64,000 nt of DNA from Verticillium longisporum. Lineage: Eukaryota; Ascomycota; Sordariomycetes; Glomerellales; Plectosphaerellaceae. The stretch is taken from NCBI GenBank assembly GCA_019188255.1, contig JAETXT010000002.1, positions 5,766,001-5,830,000 on the forward strand. The letters run 5' to 3'. The notes beneath the pieces were generated by a model that searched no databases, was not told the origin of the DNA, and was given only the letters and a program-made list of their open reading frames with translations. Shown here in pieces: positions 22,630 through 35,300 of this stretch. The position numbers were made by a program, and so were the translations under genes. Numbering within the stretch: position 1 is the stretch's first letter; every line of letters starts with the position of its first letter.

Positions 22630-23759
22630 ATGTTTGCGACGCAAGCTCTGCTTAAGCCGATACTTCCGGTCGCGATTCTTCTGGCGTGTTTTTGGTGGGG
22701 TTTCCAGTTATTTCAATGGAATCTCGTAAGCCTCTGCCCAACGAATCAATATTTATCACATCCACGTGTGAGCGACGGTCGATGGTCTGGATACTGAAAC
22801 TGATCTTCGCCCACAGGTGACGGCACCTCCATCTAGCACACGACACCCCTCGAATGATCATATCCCTGCAGCACACCCAGATCGGCCACTGATCCTGTAT
22901 GCCTATGCAGAATCCGCTACGGCGCGCGAGAACCTTGGTTTCTTCCTCCGCAAAGGTCTTCACGCCGCGGCCGACTTTGTATTCATCTTCAATGGCGAGA
23001 CAAATGCCTCCCGACTGGTGCCCGATGCACCCAACATTGAGATCGTCGAGCGTTCCAACACGTGCTTTGACCTTGGTGCCTACGGAGAGGTCCTAAGGAA
23101 AGACGACCTCTGGACAAGATACAAGCGCTTCGTTCTGCTGAATGCTAGCATTCGAGGGCCATTTCTGCCGACGTGGAGCTCAAGCTGCTGGTCGGATCTC
23201 TTCCTGGACAGGCTGACTGCGAAGAAGAAGGTATATAAACCCTAACGTCCAAACGCAGAGACCCGGCGTGCTGCTAACCATGCAGCTCATTGGTATGACG
23301 CTGAACTGCCAACCGAGAATGCACATTCAGTCCATGATTTTGGCCACCGACAAGATTGGCATGCACAACTTGCTCGACCCAGCCCTCGCAGCCTCGGCCT
23401 CTGTTGCCGATCAGTTCGGCACTGCAGATGATCCTGTTGGACTGAGCGGCTGCTATTCCGGCTGGAACGCCGCTGTGCATGCAGAGGTAGGCACGACAAG
23501 CCTCATCACCTCCGCAGGGTATGAAGTTGATGCCCTCATGACGGCGTTGCATTCGGAAAGGAGCGCAGAGGAATACTGCAAGGCCCACCCCGACTCGGGC
23601 GACTTATTATGGGACAAGAAGTACTTTGGGGGCAACATACATCCCTACGAGACAGTCTTTGCCAAAACGAACAGAAACGTTGACAAGGAGTTCATGGCAG
23701 CCTTGACGGAGTTTCACCTGCGGTCGGAGATCACCAGCTACACAGCATGTAGTTCATGA
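22630..23759 (+). CDS. Glycosyltransferase-like type II membrane protein
   Basis: Exons 22630-22725, 22817-23230 and 23286-23759; introns of 91 and 55 bp, all phase 0; 327 residues. A single N-terminal membrane segment lies at about residues 9-28 (ILPVAILLACFWWGFQLF), followed by a short linker and a lumenal domain. Conserved-looking blocks are ILYAYAES (about 59-66), NTCFDLGAYG (114-123) and LLNASIRGPF (140-149), then GMTLNCQPRMHIQSM and a C-terminal domain. The N..CFD.GAYG plus N.S.RGPF pattern resembles a widespread eukaryotic/bacterial glycan-synthesis family sometimes annotated as rhamnan-synthesis-F-like or glycosyltransferase. The enzyme activity is not established and the assignment is from memory of the pattern. 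A Golgi location would fit the topology. Confidence 0.78.
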
Positions 23760-24514
23760 TTCTTGCTGATAGATTTTGAAAAACAACTTATATGACTCAT
23801 GAGAAAGACAGTACACCGAGAAGAATTGATCTTCGTTGGCAGCTTGAGGTTACTACTTTCACTTTGCATGCTGCTTTTGGTGTTGTTACAAAGATGACTG
23901 AGGCACTTGATTGCCCTATTCGCTAAAAGGGAGACAATGGGCTAGCCAAGGCTAGTGCAGTAGCCATTTTCGGCGACATAGAAACGGAGGCAGATTGCGA
24001 CCAGCTTCGAAGACGTTGACTATCGGTAGATAGTAGCTTTGTGGCCGAGGTCTCTCGTGGTTAAGCGGAAGAGAACGATGCCCTTTATTCCGTAGGTGAT
24101 GATAATGATGATGATATATATACTGCCACCATCAATCCTATATAGGCAAAAACGCGCCCGCGCCGCCACGCTCCATTGGCCGTCAAACTAGCCATATTCA
24201 AGTTGCGGCTGGTCTATGGGCTTCATTTCTGGTTGTCTGGGGGGCGGGCAGGTTATCCTGCTTAGAGGTGTTCCGGTTGAGTCTTTCCTGTGGCGTCAGC
24301 GCCTCCAGGTGTGGTCTGTTGGTTAGCCGTGTGCATAGACCGGGGGGTCCATGCCGTGCTGTTGTTAGTTTGTCGGTGTCGGGTGACGGGAGTTATGCTA
24401 TAGGTGTTGAGTCTGGCTTCTTCACCATTTCTGGTGTTGACCTCCAGAACAGGGTCTCATGCACTCAATCAATAGCTTCGCTTTCTAACCACGAGATCTG
24501 ACTCTCTATCGAAG
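23760..24514. other. Intergenic, includes a small GAT-type microsatellite
   Basis: No gene is seen. Around 24,098-24,122 there is a short GATGATAATGATGATG/TATATA simple repeat. Confidence 0.45.
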
Positions 24515-25520
24515 ATGGGAGGAGTGACTAAACAAGTGCCAGATGGCCTGGCGGAGGTACGCATGGTCTCATGTTCAAGATGACGCTCGCTAACGGACTA
24601 GGTGGTTCTGCCGGCTACGTCGTCGCCTCAAGACTCAGCGATGCAGACCCAAGTCTGTCCATTCTCGTGATCGAGTGTGGCCCGGATAACCGCGATGACT
24701 CCACGGTCGTCCACCCGATATTTGCTTTTGGCCGCATGGCCACATGCGGCAAGACGATGCTGAACTATTCGTCAATCAAGGAACCACGGACCGCCGAGAG
24801 AGTCATCAACAGAGTAAGTGCCGGTCTCCTCGGTGGCGGATCGGCAATCAACATGTCGACCTACCAGAGGCCGGAAAGGTTCGATTACAACTGCTGGAAG
24901 GTGCCTGGCTGGTCCGCGAATGGCTGCTGCCATTCATGAAGAAGGTAAGATTATAGATGTTCTTCCGCTCTTAGGACCACCATGGCTGACAAAAGACAGA
25001 TTGAGTCGTATCACGGCCAGGGATCTCAGACGCCCATGGGTATGATGGGCCTCTTAAGTCACCAGCCCAGCATTCACTGTCACCAAGCCGCAAAATGACT
25101 TCATCCAGGCAGCGAACCAGGTTGGGTACTCTGCAATCAAGGATCTACAGGACTTCGACTCCTACAACGGTCAGCGCAATTTGGCATACATTAGAAAGGA
25201 TGGCAAACTTCAGGACGCAGCGCATAAATAGTTGTTTCCCGGCTCAAGGATGGGAAGTACCAGAATCTGCAAGTACTTGTAGAGCATCAGGTTTCACGGA
25301 TCCTGTTCGAAGGCACGACGGCATCTGGGGTCGATATTCGTCCGAACCCACTCCTCCAACCTGACGGCAGTTTGCAAACCATCAAGACACGGAAGCTGGT
25401 GATTACTGCTTCTGGTGCTATGGCGACGCCCTTGCTTGTCGAGAGATCCGGACAGCAAGTCTCATCATTGCGGAGCTCGGGCTATGAGGTGCATCTGAAG
25501 TCAATGCATAGATAGATTAG
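24515..25520 (+). pseudogene. Broken GMC alcohol-oxidase-like gene
   Basis: An ATG at 24515 opens MGGVTKQVPDGLAEV, the usual start of fungal alcohol (methanol-type) oxidases. The FAD-binding start GGSAGYVVASRLSDADPSLS is then read from about 24,600, and VLIE-type and LGGGSAINM blocks follow to about 24,930. Beyond that, homologous-looking pieces appear in different frames with stops between them: PWLT-type debris, then NDFIQAANQVGYSAIKDLQDF, then DGKLQDAAHK followed by a stop, then LVITASGAMATPLLVERSG. The match fades after about 25,510, so the C-terminal half with the catalytic His/Asn pair is missing. The lesions are scattered frameshifts and stops, not the saturated CpA loss of the right-hand block. 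It is unlike the minus-strand GMC relic at 14.3-14.9 kb and belongs to another subgroup. Confidence 0.82.
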
Positions 25521-25916
25521 CAAATGAGAAAAGCGTGGGTCTATATACCTATCTAAGGCCATCGGCATGGCGTGTACAGGGGAGCCAGCATGCAATCAAC
25601 ACTGCCTGTTATACGCCTCACTCGAGCCATCACGCGTTGTTTAGGGCTAATATGCTTCGGGCTTTGTGCCAAGTGGCTGGCTCCGTTGGTGGATTGTCTC
25701 TGAAGATATGGAAGACGTTTTTCCCTTTCGAAACAAAACCCTCGAGCGAGACACGGTAGTAGCAATCGGCGTCATGATCCCGTCATAAGAACGTCTGGCA
25801 GCTCGACATAACCTTCGATTACAGCGTCTGTGATGGAAAAATGATAGGATAACTGCTATTGAAATTCGTCCAAAACTCCAGTTCAGGTATCTCGTGTTCT
25901 CGCTCCCAATCCTTAT
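25521..25916. other. Intergenic, no gene recognised
   Basis: About 400 bp between the GMC relic and the J-domain gene, with no supported feature. Confidence 0.4.
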
Positions 25917-26934
25917 TCAAACGCCAACAGTATGGCTGAACACCTTGGCCGCCAGCTGCGTGAGCAATCTTGCGCGATCTGCCTGCGGCAAGTCCTGTAC
26001 GTGGAAAAAGGAAGAAGTCAGTAAAAGAGCCCATCGGAGGAACCTCGCCCAAGTACCGCATTCGGCTAGAGAAAGAGAGAGCCTGACAAGTTCTTGCAGG
26101 GCCCGATAACTTCGCTTCACCCAATCGACACATCCACGCTCGCACTGACCTGGAAAACAGCATACACACTCTTCCCCTTGGTGTCACGGATGGCGCCCAG
26201 CCTGTTCCCTGCTACCGCCCCGGCCAGCAGACCCGGGACGTTGGCGACGATGAAGCCCAGCGCGCCGCCGCTCGCGCCGCCGACCACGCTCCAGAAGGTG
26301 CCGGTCGGGCGATTCGTGCCGTCGCCCTCGGCCATGCCCTCCTCGCGCAGCATCTCCTCAAAGACGTCGCCGAACTGCGCCTCCTCGGTCTTCTGCCGCT
26401 CCTCGCTGCTGCCGGCCGCGCCATTCTTTCCGGTGAAGTAGTTCCACGCCCACGAGTAAGCATTTTGCGCATGGGCGCCACCGGCCTGGGGTGGAACCTC
26501 CTCGTCGAATTCGTCCGACTCAAACGGGTCGGCGCCCGCGGCAGGAGCCTTGCGCCCGGACGAGGTGCCAAAGATCTTTCGCTGGGCGTCGTATTCGCGG
26601 CGTCGCGAAGGGTCGGAAAGTGTGTAGTAGGCGTCGTTGACGATCTGGAACTTGCGCGTGCGGGATGCTCGTTCGGGCGAGTCGGAGGGGACGCGGTCGG
26701 GATGTGTCTTCAGAGCGGCTCTGTGATCAGGGTGGTTAGCGCAAAAGCCGATTTGCGAGGAGGGAAATATGCATATCGCTCACTTCTTGTAGGCGTCACG
26801 GACCTGTTGTGTCGTTGCCGACTCCTGGATCTCCAGGATGACATCTGTGGCACGTCAGCACATATCCGGCTCTCGCCGTGGCGGGGTCCTCGTCGTCGCA
26901 TACAGTAGTTGGGAGGGGGGCCAGAAGAGGCCAT
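25917..26934 (-). CDS. J-domain (DnaJ-like) co-chaperone
   Basis: Four exons: 26934-26904, 26844-26784, 26720-26150 and 25994-25917, with introns of 59, 63 and 155 bp. All have GT..AG ends and restore the frame; the 155-bp intron has a TACTGAC-type branch before CACGTACAG. The product is 246 residues. Residues 9-70 form a J domain (NYYVILEIQESATTQQVRDAYKK..), with His37-Pro38-Asp39 as the essential motif that stimulates Hsp70 ATPase, then the helix-IV region (YYTLSDPSRRREYDAQRK). A variable acidic middle follows. A glycine-rich hydrophobic stretch (about 180-215, GGASGGALGFIVANVPGLLAG) could insert in or contact a membrane. The conserved end is LPQADRARLLTQLAAKVF. It is a class C J-protein with no zinc or C-terminal substrate domain. 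The partner Hsp70 and compartment are unknown. Confidence 0.88.
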
Positions 26935-27692
26935 CGTGTTCTTTGTCCTGGTGTCTCGACTAGAAATTCGAACTTTCAGGTTACAGAAGAGTATAGTGGA
27001 GTGGTGAAGTATAGGATCTAAGGCGTGGAAAGACTGGAGGAGAGCCTCAAGTGGTGAGGTAGGTAGGAACATACCCAGGTGTCCAAGTAGATGAAGACCA
27101 TTCCCCCCGCCAAGAAGCCACACCAACGTCATTGTGGCGGAACTCAAGAAACGCCACACAAAGATAACACGTGGGAAGATAAGCTGCGATAAGTGGAACT
27201 TGTCGAACGTGATTGATGGTGTTTCATTCATACTCAAGTCACGACCTGCAAGCTCTCCATCATACCTCGAGGAAGATAAAGAATTCAAATGCCTAAGGCT
27301 GAGGTATCTTGGAATCACTGACATGGCCCGCCCACAAACACAACATGCTGTCCAGCCTCAGGCTTCCTATGCTTCTCACACCCTCAGTCTCGAGCTGAAA
27401 CTCGTACACGCTTCCACCCACGCCCAAGGTCATATCGCTCTCAATGAAAAACAATCCACACATTGTGCGCATGCCTCGAGTCCCATTACTCCGGTTTCCA
27501 ATTCAGTCATCGCCGCCCAAAAGGTATCATGTCGCGTTGCAGTGGCTAGTAGAAAAGCAGGCTCGCTGTGACCGCCTCACGTTTCGCGTCCAATCAGTCC
27601 GTGTTCTTCTCGTTGTTCTCATATTCTGGAGCTCCTGACAGTAGCAAGGGCTCCGTACTCCGGGTCATCTCAAATTGAGACGGCTTCCTCTC
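26935..27692. other. Intergenic, no gene recognised
   Basis: Upstream of the J-domain gene and downstream of nothing evident. Short overlapping frames only. Confidence 0.45.
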
Positions 27693-29390
27693 TCAGAGGA
27701 ACACATCTCGCTGTGGTGGCATCGGTCCTACGTCGTCCGCTTGAGCGCTCAACGCAACTGGATTTCGAAGCCTTTTTGCCTTGTGAATGGCAATGAGCAT
27801 ATCAATTAGATACTCAGCATCTGCATGTAGGGCCTCGAGCTCCGCAGGTGTGCAGCCACGTGTCTTGCCGTCAGGACCAGGTTGCCTATAGGCGGCGAAA
27901 ACGATGCCACGATCGACCTCTGACCGTGGTTCCATCGAGGCGCAAGTAGTTGTAGATTTTCGCGAAAAGCCTGCGTGGAATGCATGGCCGTATCCGCGCG
28001 AGAATTCGCCTTCTTTTGCATCGGCGCTGCGGTATTCGATCCAGCTTTCGTGACGCAGAATTTTAGCGTGGACTGCAGCGGAAATGCGAAAGGGGCTGGC
28101 CACTTTGGATAGTCCATAGGCCGCAAGTAGTCGCCCCGTCATTCCAGATGCGGTTTCCACCACAGTACCTTCCATGGAGCCAAGCAACGAGCTCCTGGCG
28201 CTGTTGGGCCTGGATGAGGAAGCTGACTCGCAGGCCGAGGTGGGCATCGATGCAGCTGCGGATGCATAATGGACCTTCTCAGGCCAGAGATTGACAATGT
28301 ACACGAGGTCAAACTTGTGCTTGGCTGCAATCTTCGCGATCTGCACAGCGCCATGAGCGGCGGCGTCTGCAAGAGTGTTTATGACACTGGTTGTTGAGGA
28401 TCGCTTCGACATGGGTGTCGTTGCACGAACGGATGTTATTGTTTTTGTCGACGGCCTGCGCAAATACGATGCCATCTCAGGGGTCGTAGGCTCGTCAGCG
28501 CTTAGATCCTCTTCGGCGATATCATCGTCGCTTAGTTCGAAGAAATCCTTGACATCTCCGCCCTTGAGTACACTCTTTGCCTGCTTGAGGGATTGCGTAG
28601 ACGCCAAAACAATGTGTGACTGGGCCCTTCGCAGTTCTGCGGCTTTTCTTTCTTTGCGGCGACGGAGGGGTGCGAACATTCTTCTCTTGTCAGCCACACC
28701 GACATCAGGCTCTTGGCTAGGGGGTTCTGACAACGCTCTAATCTCTGGCGATGCTGCTGGTGTTGGAGGATTAGGCGGCCGAAGGCTGGGCGTGGAACCG
28801 CTCTGAGTTTGCTGCCGGTGGTGATACTTCCAGTCATCCTCATGGTCGGACGCGGGCGGCGTATCAGCCCGCGAGGCCAAGAGGAAAGAGCTGTGGCGAT
28901 GCTCCAGGTGACCCCGTCCCATGGCGGCGGCAGTGGTGGGTGAGCAGGAAGGTGAAGTAGGCAGGTCTGTTGAGATGGTTCTGATATCCTTGGGTGGGAG
29001 AGGAAATTTGAACTCCTTAAGTTTAGAGGCATGCAGATTCTTTCTGCGGAGTATCAGGGACGTGTGGTGAGGAGGAGCGTTGTTCAGGTCTCCTGTGCTG
29101 GCGGTACTGAAAGTGGAGGAATGCATAGACATGCGCTCGGAGCGCGCTTCGGGCAAGCTACTGGCGCGGCTGTCGTGACGTTCGGCTGGCGTCGACTCAT
29201 CTCGAGCAATCATACGCTCGCCTTTTCCCTTGGGTCGCAGAAATGACGGCTGAGGGAAGCTCACATTGCCAGGCTGCGTATGCTGGACGTCGGCGACAGG
29301 CTCTGCGCGGTCTGTTGAAAGGTTTTTGCCCGTGGGAGAGTTCTTGCGCTTAGAGAACAGCCTATCCAGGCGGTCGAGGCCGTTTGGCAT
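27693..29390 (-). CDS. Fungal protein of unknown function, disordered N-half
   Basis: Single exon, 565 residues from the ATG at 29390 (MPNGLDRLDRLF). The same frame extends three codons upstream without another ATG, so a further 5' exon cannot be excluded. Residues 1-330 are rich in Ser, Pro, Thr and charged residues and look disordered, with a basic patch (RRRKERKAAELRRAQSH) near 240-260 and an acidic DFFELSDDDIAEEDLS stretch near 285. Residues 335-545 look folded: AVQIAKIAAKHKFDLVYIVN, GMTGRLLAAYGLSKVASPF, then GYGHAFHAGF. The last part resembles a GAF-like regulatory fold seen in some fungal proteins, but I cannot name the family. There is no signal peptide or membrane segment. Confidence 0.75.
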   Translation of the reverse strand: MPNGLDRLDRLFSKRKNSPTGKNLSTDRAEPVADVQHTQPGNVSFPQPSFLRPKGKGERMIARDESTPAERHDSRASSLPEARSERMSMHSSTFSTASTGDLNNAPPHHTSLILRRKNLHASKLKEFKFPLPPKDIRTISTDLPTSPSCSPTTAAAMGRGHLEHRHSSFLLASRADTPPASDHEDDWKYHHRQQTQSGSTPSLRPPNPPTPAASPEIRALSEPPSQEPDVGVADKRRMFAPLRRRKERKAAELRRAQSHIVLASTQSLKQAKSVLKGGDVKDFFELSDDDIAEEDLSADEPTTPEMASYLRRPSTKTITSVRATTPMSKRSSTTSVINTLADAAAHGAVQIAKIAAKHKFDLVYIVNLWPEKVHYASAAASMPTSACESASSSRPNSARSSLLGSMEGTVVETASGMTGRLLAAYGLSKVASPFRISAAVHAKILRHESWIEYRSADAKEGEFSRGYGHAFHAGFSRKSTTTCASMEPRSEVDRGIVFAAYRQPGPDGKTRGCTPAELEALHADAEYLIDMLIAIHKAKRLRNPVALSAQADDVGPMPPQRDVFL

Positions 29391-32300
29391 GATAGGCAAC
29401 GTCTCCAGAATTTCCGTACAGAAGCCGTCGACGTTTCAAAGATGGTGGTATCGACCCAGTTGAAGCTTGATGAGGTTCACCGGCGACGGGCACAGGAAAT
29501 CTAAAAGCGTTTTGGTGGTTTTCGACGTTTTGGGTGTGAGACGGATCAAGAGAGGCGGTGGCAAGAATGATTCCGCAGAGAGGCTCTCCTCGGGTTGTTG
29601 AGTGCCAGTATTTGTTCGTACGTCGCAGGCATGTGGTGCGTCGTCTCCAAGGAGGGCTCGTGGGTATCAAAGGGCCGTACCAGGGAGTCTTTTGCTGAGG
29701 CGAACGAAATGAAGGACGAGGAATAGTTCGGTTGTACTGCGGCCACGGGAAGTCACAATGGTGAATTCGCTCGGCGGCCGGGAGTCTGGTGGAGGGAGGT
29801 AAGGAGAGAGGGTGCAATGAGACAAGTGAGGACGATTGTCTCGAGAGATGCTGTATGCCAGACACGCGTGAGGGGCGAATCAGGGACTATGCGACACAGA
29901 GAGCCCATGAAGGGGCGAGAGGCGTCGAGACAATTACACAAGTCGACGGCTCTGGCTTCGGTATGGTGCGAGTCGAGCGTGGAGGATTCGGCTTTGTGGC
30001 GGTTTGTGGCTGCTGTTGTGATGTTGGTATTGTAAGCCAAGCAGCGTGGTGCAGGAGTTGTCGACTGGCTCAGCGAGAGACGTGAAGTGTTGCGTATTCA
30101 GTTACAAAATTCCGAGCGCGGTCGCAAGGAGATTAACGGCAGCTGTGACGGCTAGCCAGATCCGAGTGTCTAAACAAATGAAAGCCTGGTAGTGGTAGAG
30201 ACGACGCGACAGAACCACAACAGCTTTCGGTGCAGGGCGTCGAGATGGGACGGACACGGGGCTGGGCAGTAGCAGGCGGAGGGGCGGGTTGGTAGTGTGA
30301 CGGGACTGGCGTAAAAACACGGCAGAGGCAGCAGGACCAGTTGAAACAGGGTGAACAGCAGAAAGGACGATACATGTACCAACACCAGCACTACTACAAC
30401 AGGGTAGGTAGGTGCAACAGAAGGAAGGCGCGGTGCGATGGGCGCGACTGCCACCCTCGAGCCTCTTAAGAGTGTCGTCAGATCTGTCGAGGAAGTGACG
30501 AGCAAGATGGGGTGCTGGAGCTCAAAATGGCAAGAGGGGGGCCCTGATCCTGGCACCCACACACAGTGTCTACTGGAGACCCCAGTCCCCCCAAGGCTTA
30601 CATGTACATGTACACGCCTCTGGCAATGCAATGCATCAAGTCTCGGCCGGCCGATATGAGCTGATGAAAAGACTCGACCGCGTCCCTCTGTTTCTCGGTC
30701 TTGCCGTTGGCTGTACTTACTTTGCTCGCTTACGGGCGCCAGAAGCATCAAGCGGGCCTGGTTGAGCTGGGCTGGACGCCGGTGCTGAGCCAGTGCAGCT
30801 ACACCTGCAGGTGATAGAAAACAGAACCGACCCGGCTCCTGCCTCAAGGCTACGAGTACGACCCATCATCGCCCTTGCTCCTGCCCATGTTTCCCCAGTG
30901 AGAGGCTACACTGAAATCGTCAAATACACACTGTAAGGTACCTTGTCCAGGCTTGTACCTCTGGTGCTTTCAGGGGCCTGAAGCAGGTAACCGGCAGGGA
31001 TCACAGTGCCCTGAGCGCGCAGGCGAACGGACCTGATCCTTCCTCCACTTTGTATTTCATTAGGTGCCCGTCGTCGTCTCGTGCTCCACCACTGGGCCCT
31101 CTACTTCACAGTCTGCTTACTTTTTCCTCTATCGCTTACAACCAGCATTTTCGGCCTTGAGCTGCTGCAAATGTGACAAGTTACAGAATCCGGGGGCCAT
31201 GACGAGCGAACACACGCAAGACCTTGCCCTCCAGTCCTGATCCTCGCAGGATATACAGTTCTCTGGGATCATCGGATATCCTGCCGCGTTCGAGCAGACT
31301 CGACACTCGATCCCCTCCCTCGCTCTCCGGGGTTTCCTTGGATGGTTGGTTCGGGATAACTGAGTTGCCATTGCAGCCTCGTCGATCGAGTCGAGGAGCG
31401 TGGTGGAATTGCTCCCTTTCCCTGGCTGATCTTCGCCTTTGCTCCGCGAGCACAGACAAAGAACCACCACATGTCTGTCATATACCATCACCTGGCGGGT
31501 AGTGGAGGTCCTGCCATGTCAGAGCTATTATCACGCAAAACCCTGACTTCCACGCAATTCTGCCATTCACAATGCTCCCGCCTTATGAGGCCCGGCCAGT
31601 CGTGCCCTGGCCTGGTTGGCGGCGCACAACGACAGGCGGGCTGAACGGCCGGCGCCGACAATGCAAACGAGGGCCTCAACATGGTCTGTATCACATCATT
31701 CTGCTTTCTCCCAGTCTCCAGGAGCACTGTGCGACGCTGGTTGGTGCCGCCGCCCAATCCCTTCTCCCTCGATGCGTCATGGGGCATTGTCGGAGAGACT
31801 GCCTCGACACCAGTCTCAAACAGTAGCTGAAGCGCCTCCGTCGTCTACTGCAGCTAGATCCAGAACCTGTCCGCAGCCATTGATTACTTGCCACGACTCA
31901 GAGCTCCGAACCCATTGGGGTCTAAGGGAAGGGGGAGGGATGGATTAACCTGGCGCGCAGCGAGCATAGGGAAAAGGAATATCCACCATTATCATGCTCC
32001 AAGAAACACTTTGAGCTCGCCTAGGCCTACTGTAGGAGTACACACCACTCTGTCAGGGATCATGATGCAGTTATCAGCGCACGGCCTATTGCTTCTCCAC
32101 CAATTTGCGGGCCTGGTCTTCCCTCTGGCCAGAGCCCGAAACCAACGTCCGTCCGCAAAGAATAACCCTGGCGTTCTTCCAATACTAAAGTTCACAGAGA
32201 CGATTCAACCCGTCGCAAAGCCTTCCTTGTGATGGCCACAGTTCGTTGATCACATCGTCAAACCCTATATCGGCCCAGTGCGGTGCCTGTGAACATTGGC

Positions 32301-35300
32301 ATGAACGACCTGCGACAGTCGTCGATGCAACACCAGGCGGGCCATGCCTTCACTTCACTTCCAGTTCCCCGGGCCAGACCTTCTGCGTGGCGGCGAGCCG
32401 ACCTTCTGCTGGCTTGACAACACGACTTCTTCAACTCGGTTACTGTTCCACGGCCTTGGCCTCCAGTCGCGGAAGCAGGCATTACTTACCTGCGAAAAAT
32501 CCTCTGCCTCTATTGGAGCCAACGGTGCATGTCAATTCGCCTCCTGATCAGCTGTCTGGACGGTTGAAAAAGCAAGTGTTAGTGCTGGAAAATTCTGGAA
32601 ACGTTCAATGAAAGTAACAGGTGCGCTTTGCTTTCTTCTCCCTGTCGGTCACCCATGGACATTGGGAGCAAAACTATCTGCGGCCTCTTCGCGTTTCAAT
32701 TCGCCTTCGCCAGTAGACTGGCCTAGTTTCTCCTTGCGTCATGTCTCACGCCAGGCAGACATCGCGAGAATAGCACGAGGCGGAACCCGAGCCTAGCCAG
32801 TGCGGACTCGATGCTAGTCCAAGGCCAAACGCACGACCTCCCGTTGTGACCTGCGCCACGTAGCTGACGTCTTGAAATGGCCTTCCCCAGCTATCGAGTC
32901 GACGGCGGCTCTGCCAATGTAAATGCGGTCAGCGCTCCCTTCAGTGGATATCAGACGTACCAAGAGTTGATGCGCGATATCCGCACATGCAGCACTTCTT
33001 ACTCATCGGTCACAGTTTTAACCAGTTCGGGCCAAAGGCCCCTCAGAGCTTGGACCTCGCGGTGCTGGCAGGGCCCGGCACGCGGGGTTGCTGGTATCGG
33101 TCCCGGTACCCCAGCAACCTGGCACCAGGCCAGCCACTGACCTCCGATCACTACGCCGAACACCCACCCACTCGCGTCATCTCCAAAGAAAAGAAAAAAG
33201 CAATGTCAATCTGCTAGCGGTCCTCATCCCTCACCAACATGGATGGCGTGAAGCATGACTCGACAGGAACCCTGGTCGTTTTGTCATTTGAACCGACTGA
33301 TAATAAATCCCCAGTTTCGTCACTTATCACCCCCGCGACTACGGTGTAGAGTATGTGAGCCTGAAATATTGGGGGGCCGGTATCGCAAGACGCGCCATAA
33401 CAGTCGATGCTGCCGGATCTATCGTGAGATCCTGCAGTGTTACATCGACGATAGACACGCATGGTTACGATCGGCTGATCCTTTAGCGAAGTTGAGCATC
33501 CTCTGACTACGGTGTGACGTCCTGACCGATGTACAGGAGGGAAGAAAACAGACCAGCAGCAGATGAGTATCAATGTGGGTTGCTTTTTGGTACGTTCCCT
33601 GATGGCATACGATGCACTGAACGGGAACCAAGCAACCAGTCACCCGACGCATCTAACGGTTGACTGAACCGCCGCCGTGATTGGGGTCCTATCTTGCATG
33701 TCGACAGTTTGCTTTCGCAGCAGGGGCACAGTCGTGATACCCATTGAATCTGCAGTCGCGAGTGCCTCTCTTGTGATACCGCTCAAGCCAGTTCCACGTA
33801 GACTTGATATGATAGCATCTCCACAGCCAGAGATATCTTGCGATGGATTGCCATACCGCATCAGGACGAGACGGGAACTTGTCCCACGCCGGCGCGACGC
33901 AGCAATGTCGCCATCCGACGTCGCTCAACCGCCATGCCATGTATTCGGAAAGCGAGTTAGGCGCACGTTGAGTGTAATCACTCGAACCGCCCCAGGCGCG
34001 ACATGATTGTGATCATGCTGTCCCTGTATCGCGCCGTTCGTCGAGAGGTTTGTCATGACCCCCATGTTTGCTACCGCATCCACGTTGTTGACGTCTTCTA
34101 CGGCTTGATTTGCACCATTGGCATTATCCCATGTCTCAGGGCCGCAACATTTTCTTCACTGTCCACTTCGAGACGGAGCAGCGACGTCAATCTTGCAAGT
34201 GCGTGGAATTAGTGCTCCTTGCGTTCAATCCCTGCGAATTGTGAAGGTTTTGGCGCAGATGCCGACGCCCTTGCATGGTCTTGATTTGCGAGTGCAGGAT
34301 CGCGGATGAAAAGATCCTAAGCTCCGTTAGCAGCAACAGTCAGGCTACGCAAGAGCACTGACGTTCCGGGCGGCGCCTGGGTCGAGTAGCCTCCCTCCGG
34401 GTGCCTACATCTGGCAGTCCCTGACGTCGGACTTGTGATCCCAAGCGGTGGTGGGACTGTGGTCGTCGATTAAACATGGAGAGGGCACCGTACTTGTTCG
34501 AATCTATTATTCCGGTCTCGTTCGCTTCTGCTTGGTCGTTACTGGCTGCCACTTCCGCCACCGAGTTTCGATCTCTCGCTTTTGTGTTGCCCCTTTTCAC
34601 TCATCACCGGCATCGTATCGTCTCGTCTCACAATCCGGCTTCTCCAGAGATCAAACGCTGAATAGGCTCGGATGGAGAGAATACGACAACGCCGGGACTG
34701 TCTTTCTTCTGTCGTCCTTCTAGTGGGTATCCTCCACGTTGCGGTCCCTGAGTCGACATCTTTCTCACCACATGGCGACATGGCTTTCACGCGGTCGCCC
34801 ATCAGGAGCAAGCCTCTGTTTCGCCATGGATAACGGATAATTCTCCAAGTGCAAGGTGTTTGTGAAAAGTTGATGACGACTGAGCAAGGTCAGGGTAGGG
34901 CCTGGATGGGAACCAAGAGGTGCTGTGGTCACCATTGCTTCTGCGGTCCTTCATTTGTCCCCGTCTCAGCCACCGAGCCAACACGAGAGCCAGGAAATGA
35001 CGATGCACGATTTTTTTCTTCGAGCTTCCTGGAGCGGCCTTGTCAGCTTTCGAAGCCCTTCATTCGCGGGTTTACAGTTAGGAGACAGGGCCATGTCGAC
35101 TCGGACGTCTCGCCCGCGTCCGATCAGTGGCTTGTTTCCAAGCCAGCACGAATAGTATTGGAATAGAATGCAACCGTCGTCTCAGCGGCTGTACCTTGAC
35201 AACTGGATAGATCACCCAATTAAGCCTTTTCAACACGCATCAGGTATATGGTCGGAGAAGCAGCAGCTGTGTGAGCGGCACAAAGGCGTTGCTTTACACT

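Noticed and set aside
30170..30847. 225-codon minus-strand frame
   Set aside because: Arg/Pro/Leu-rich translation without domain or signal peptide, overlapping frames on the other strand; most likely chance in GC-normal DNA.
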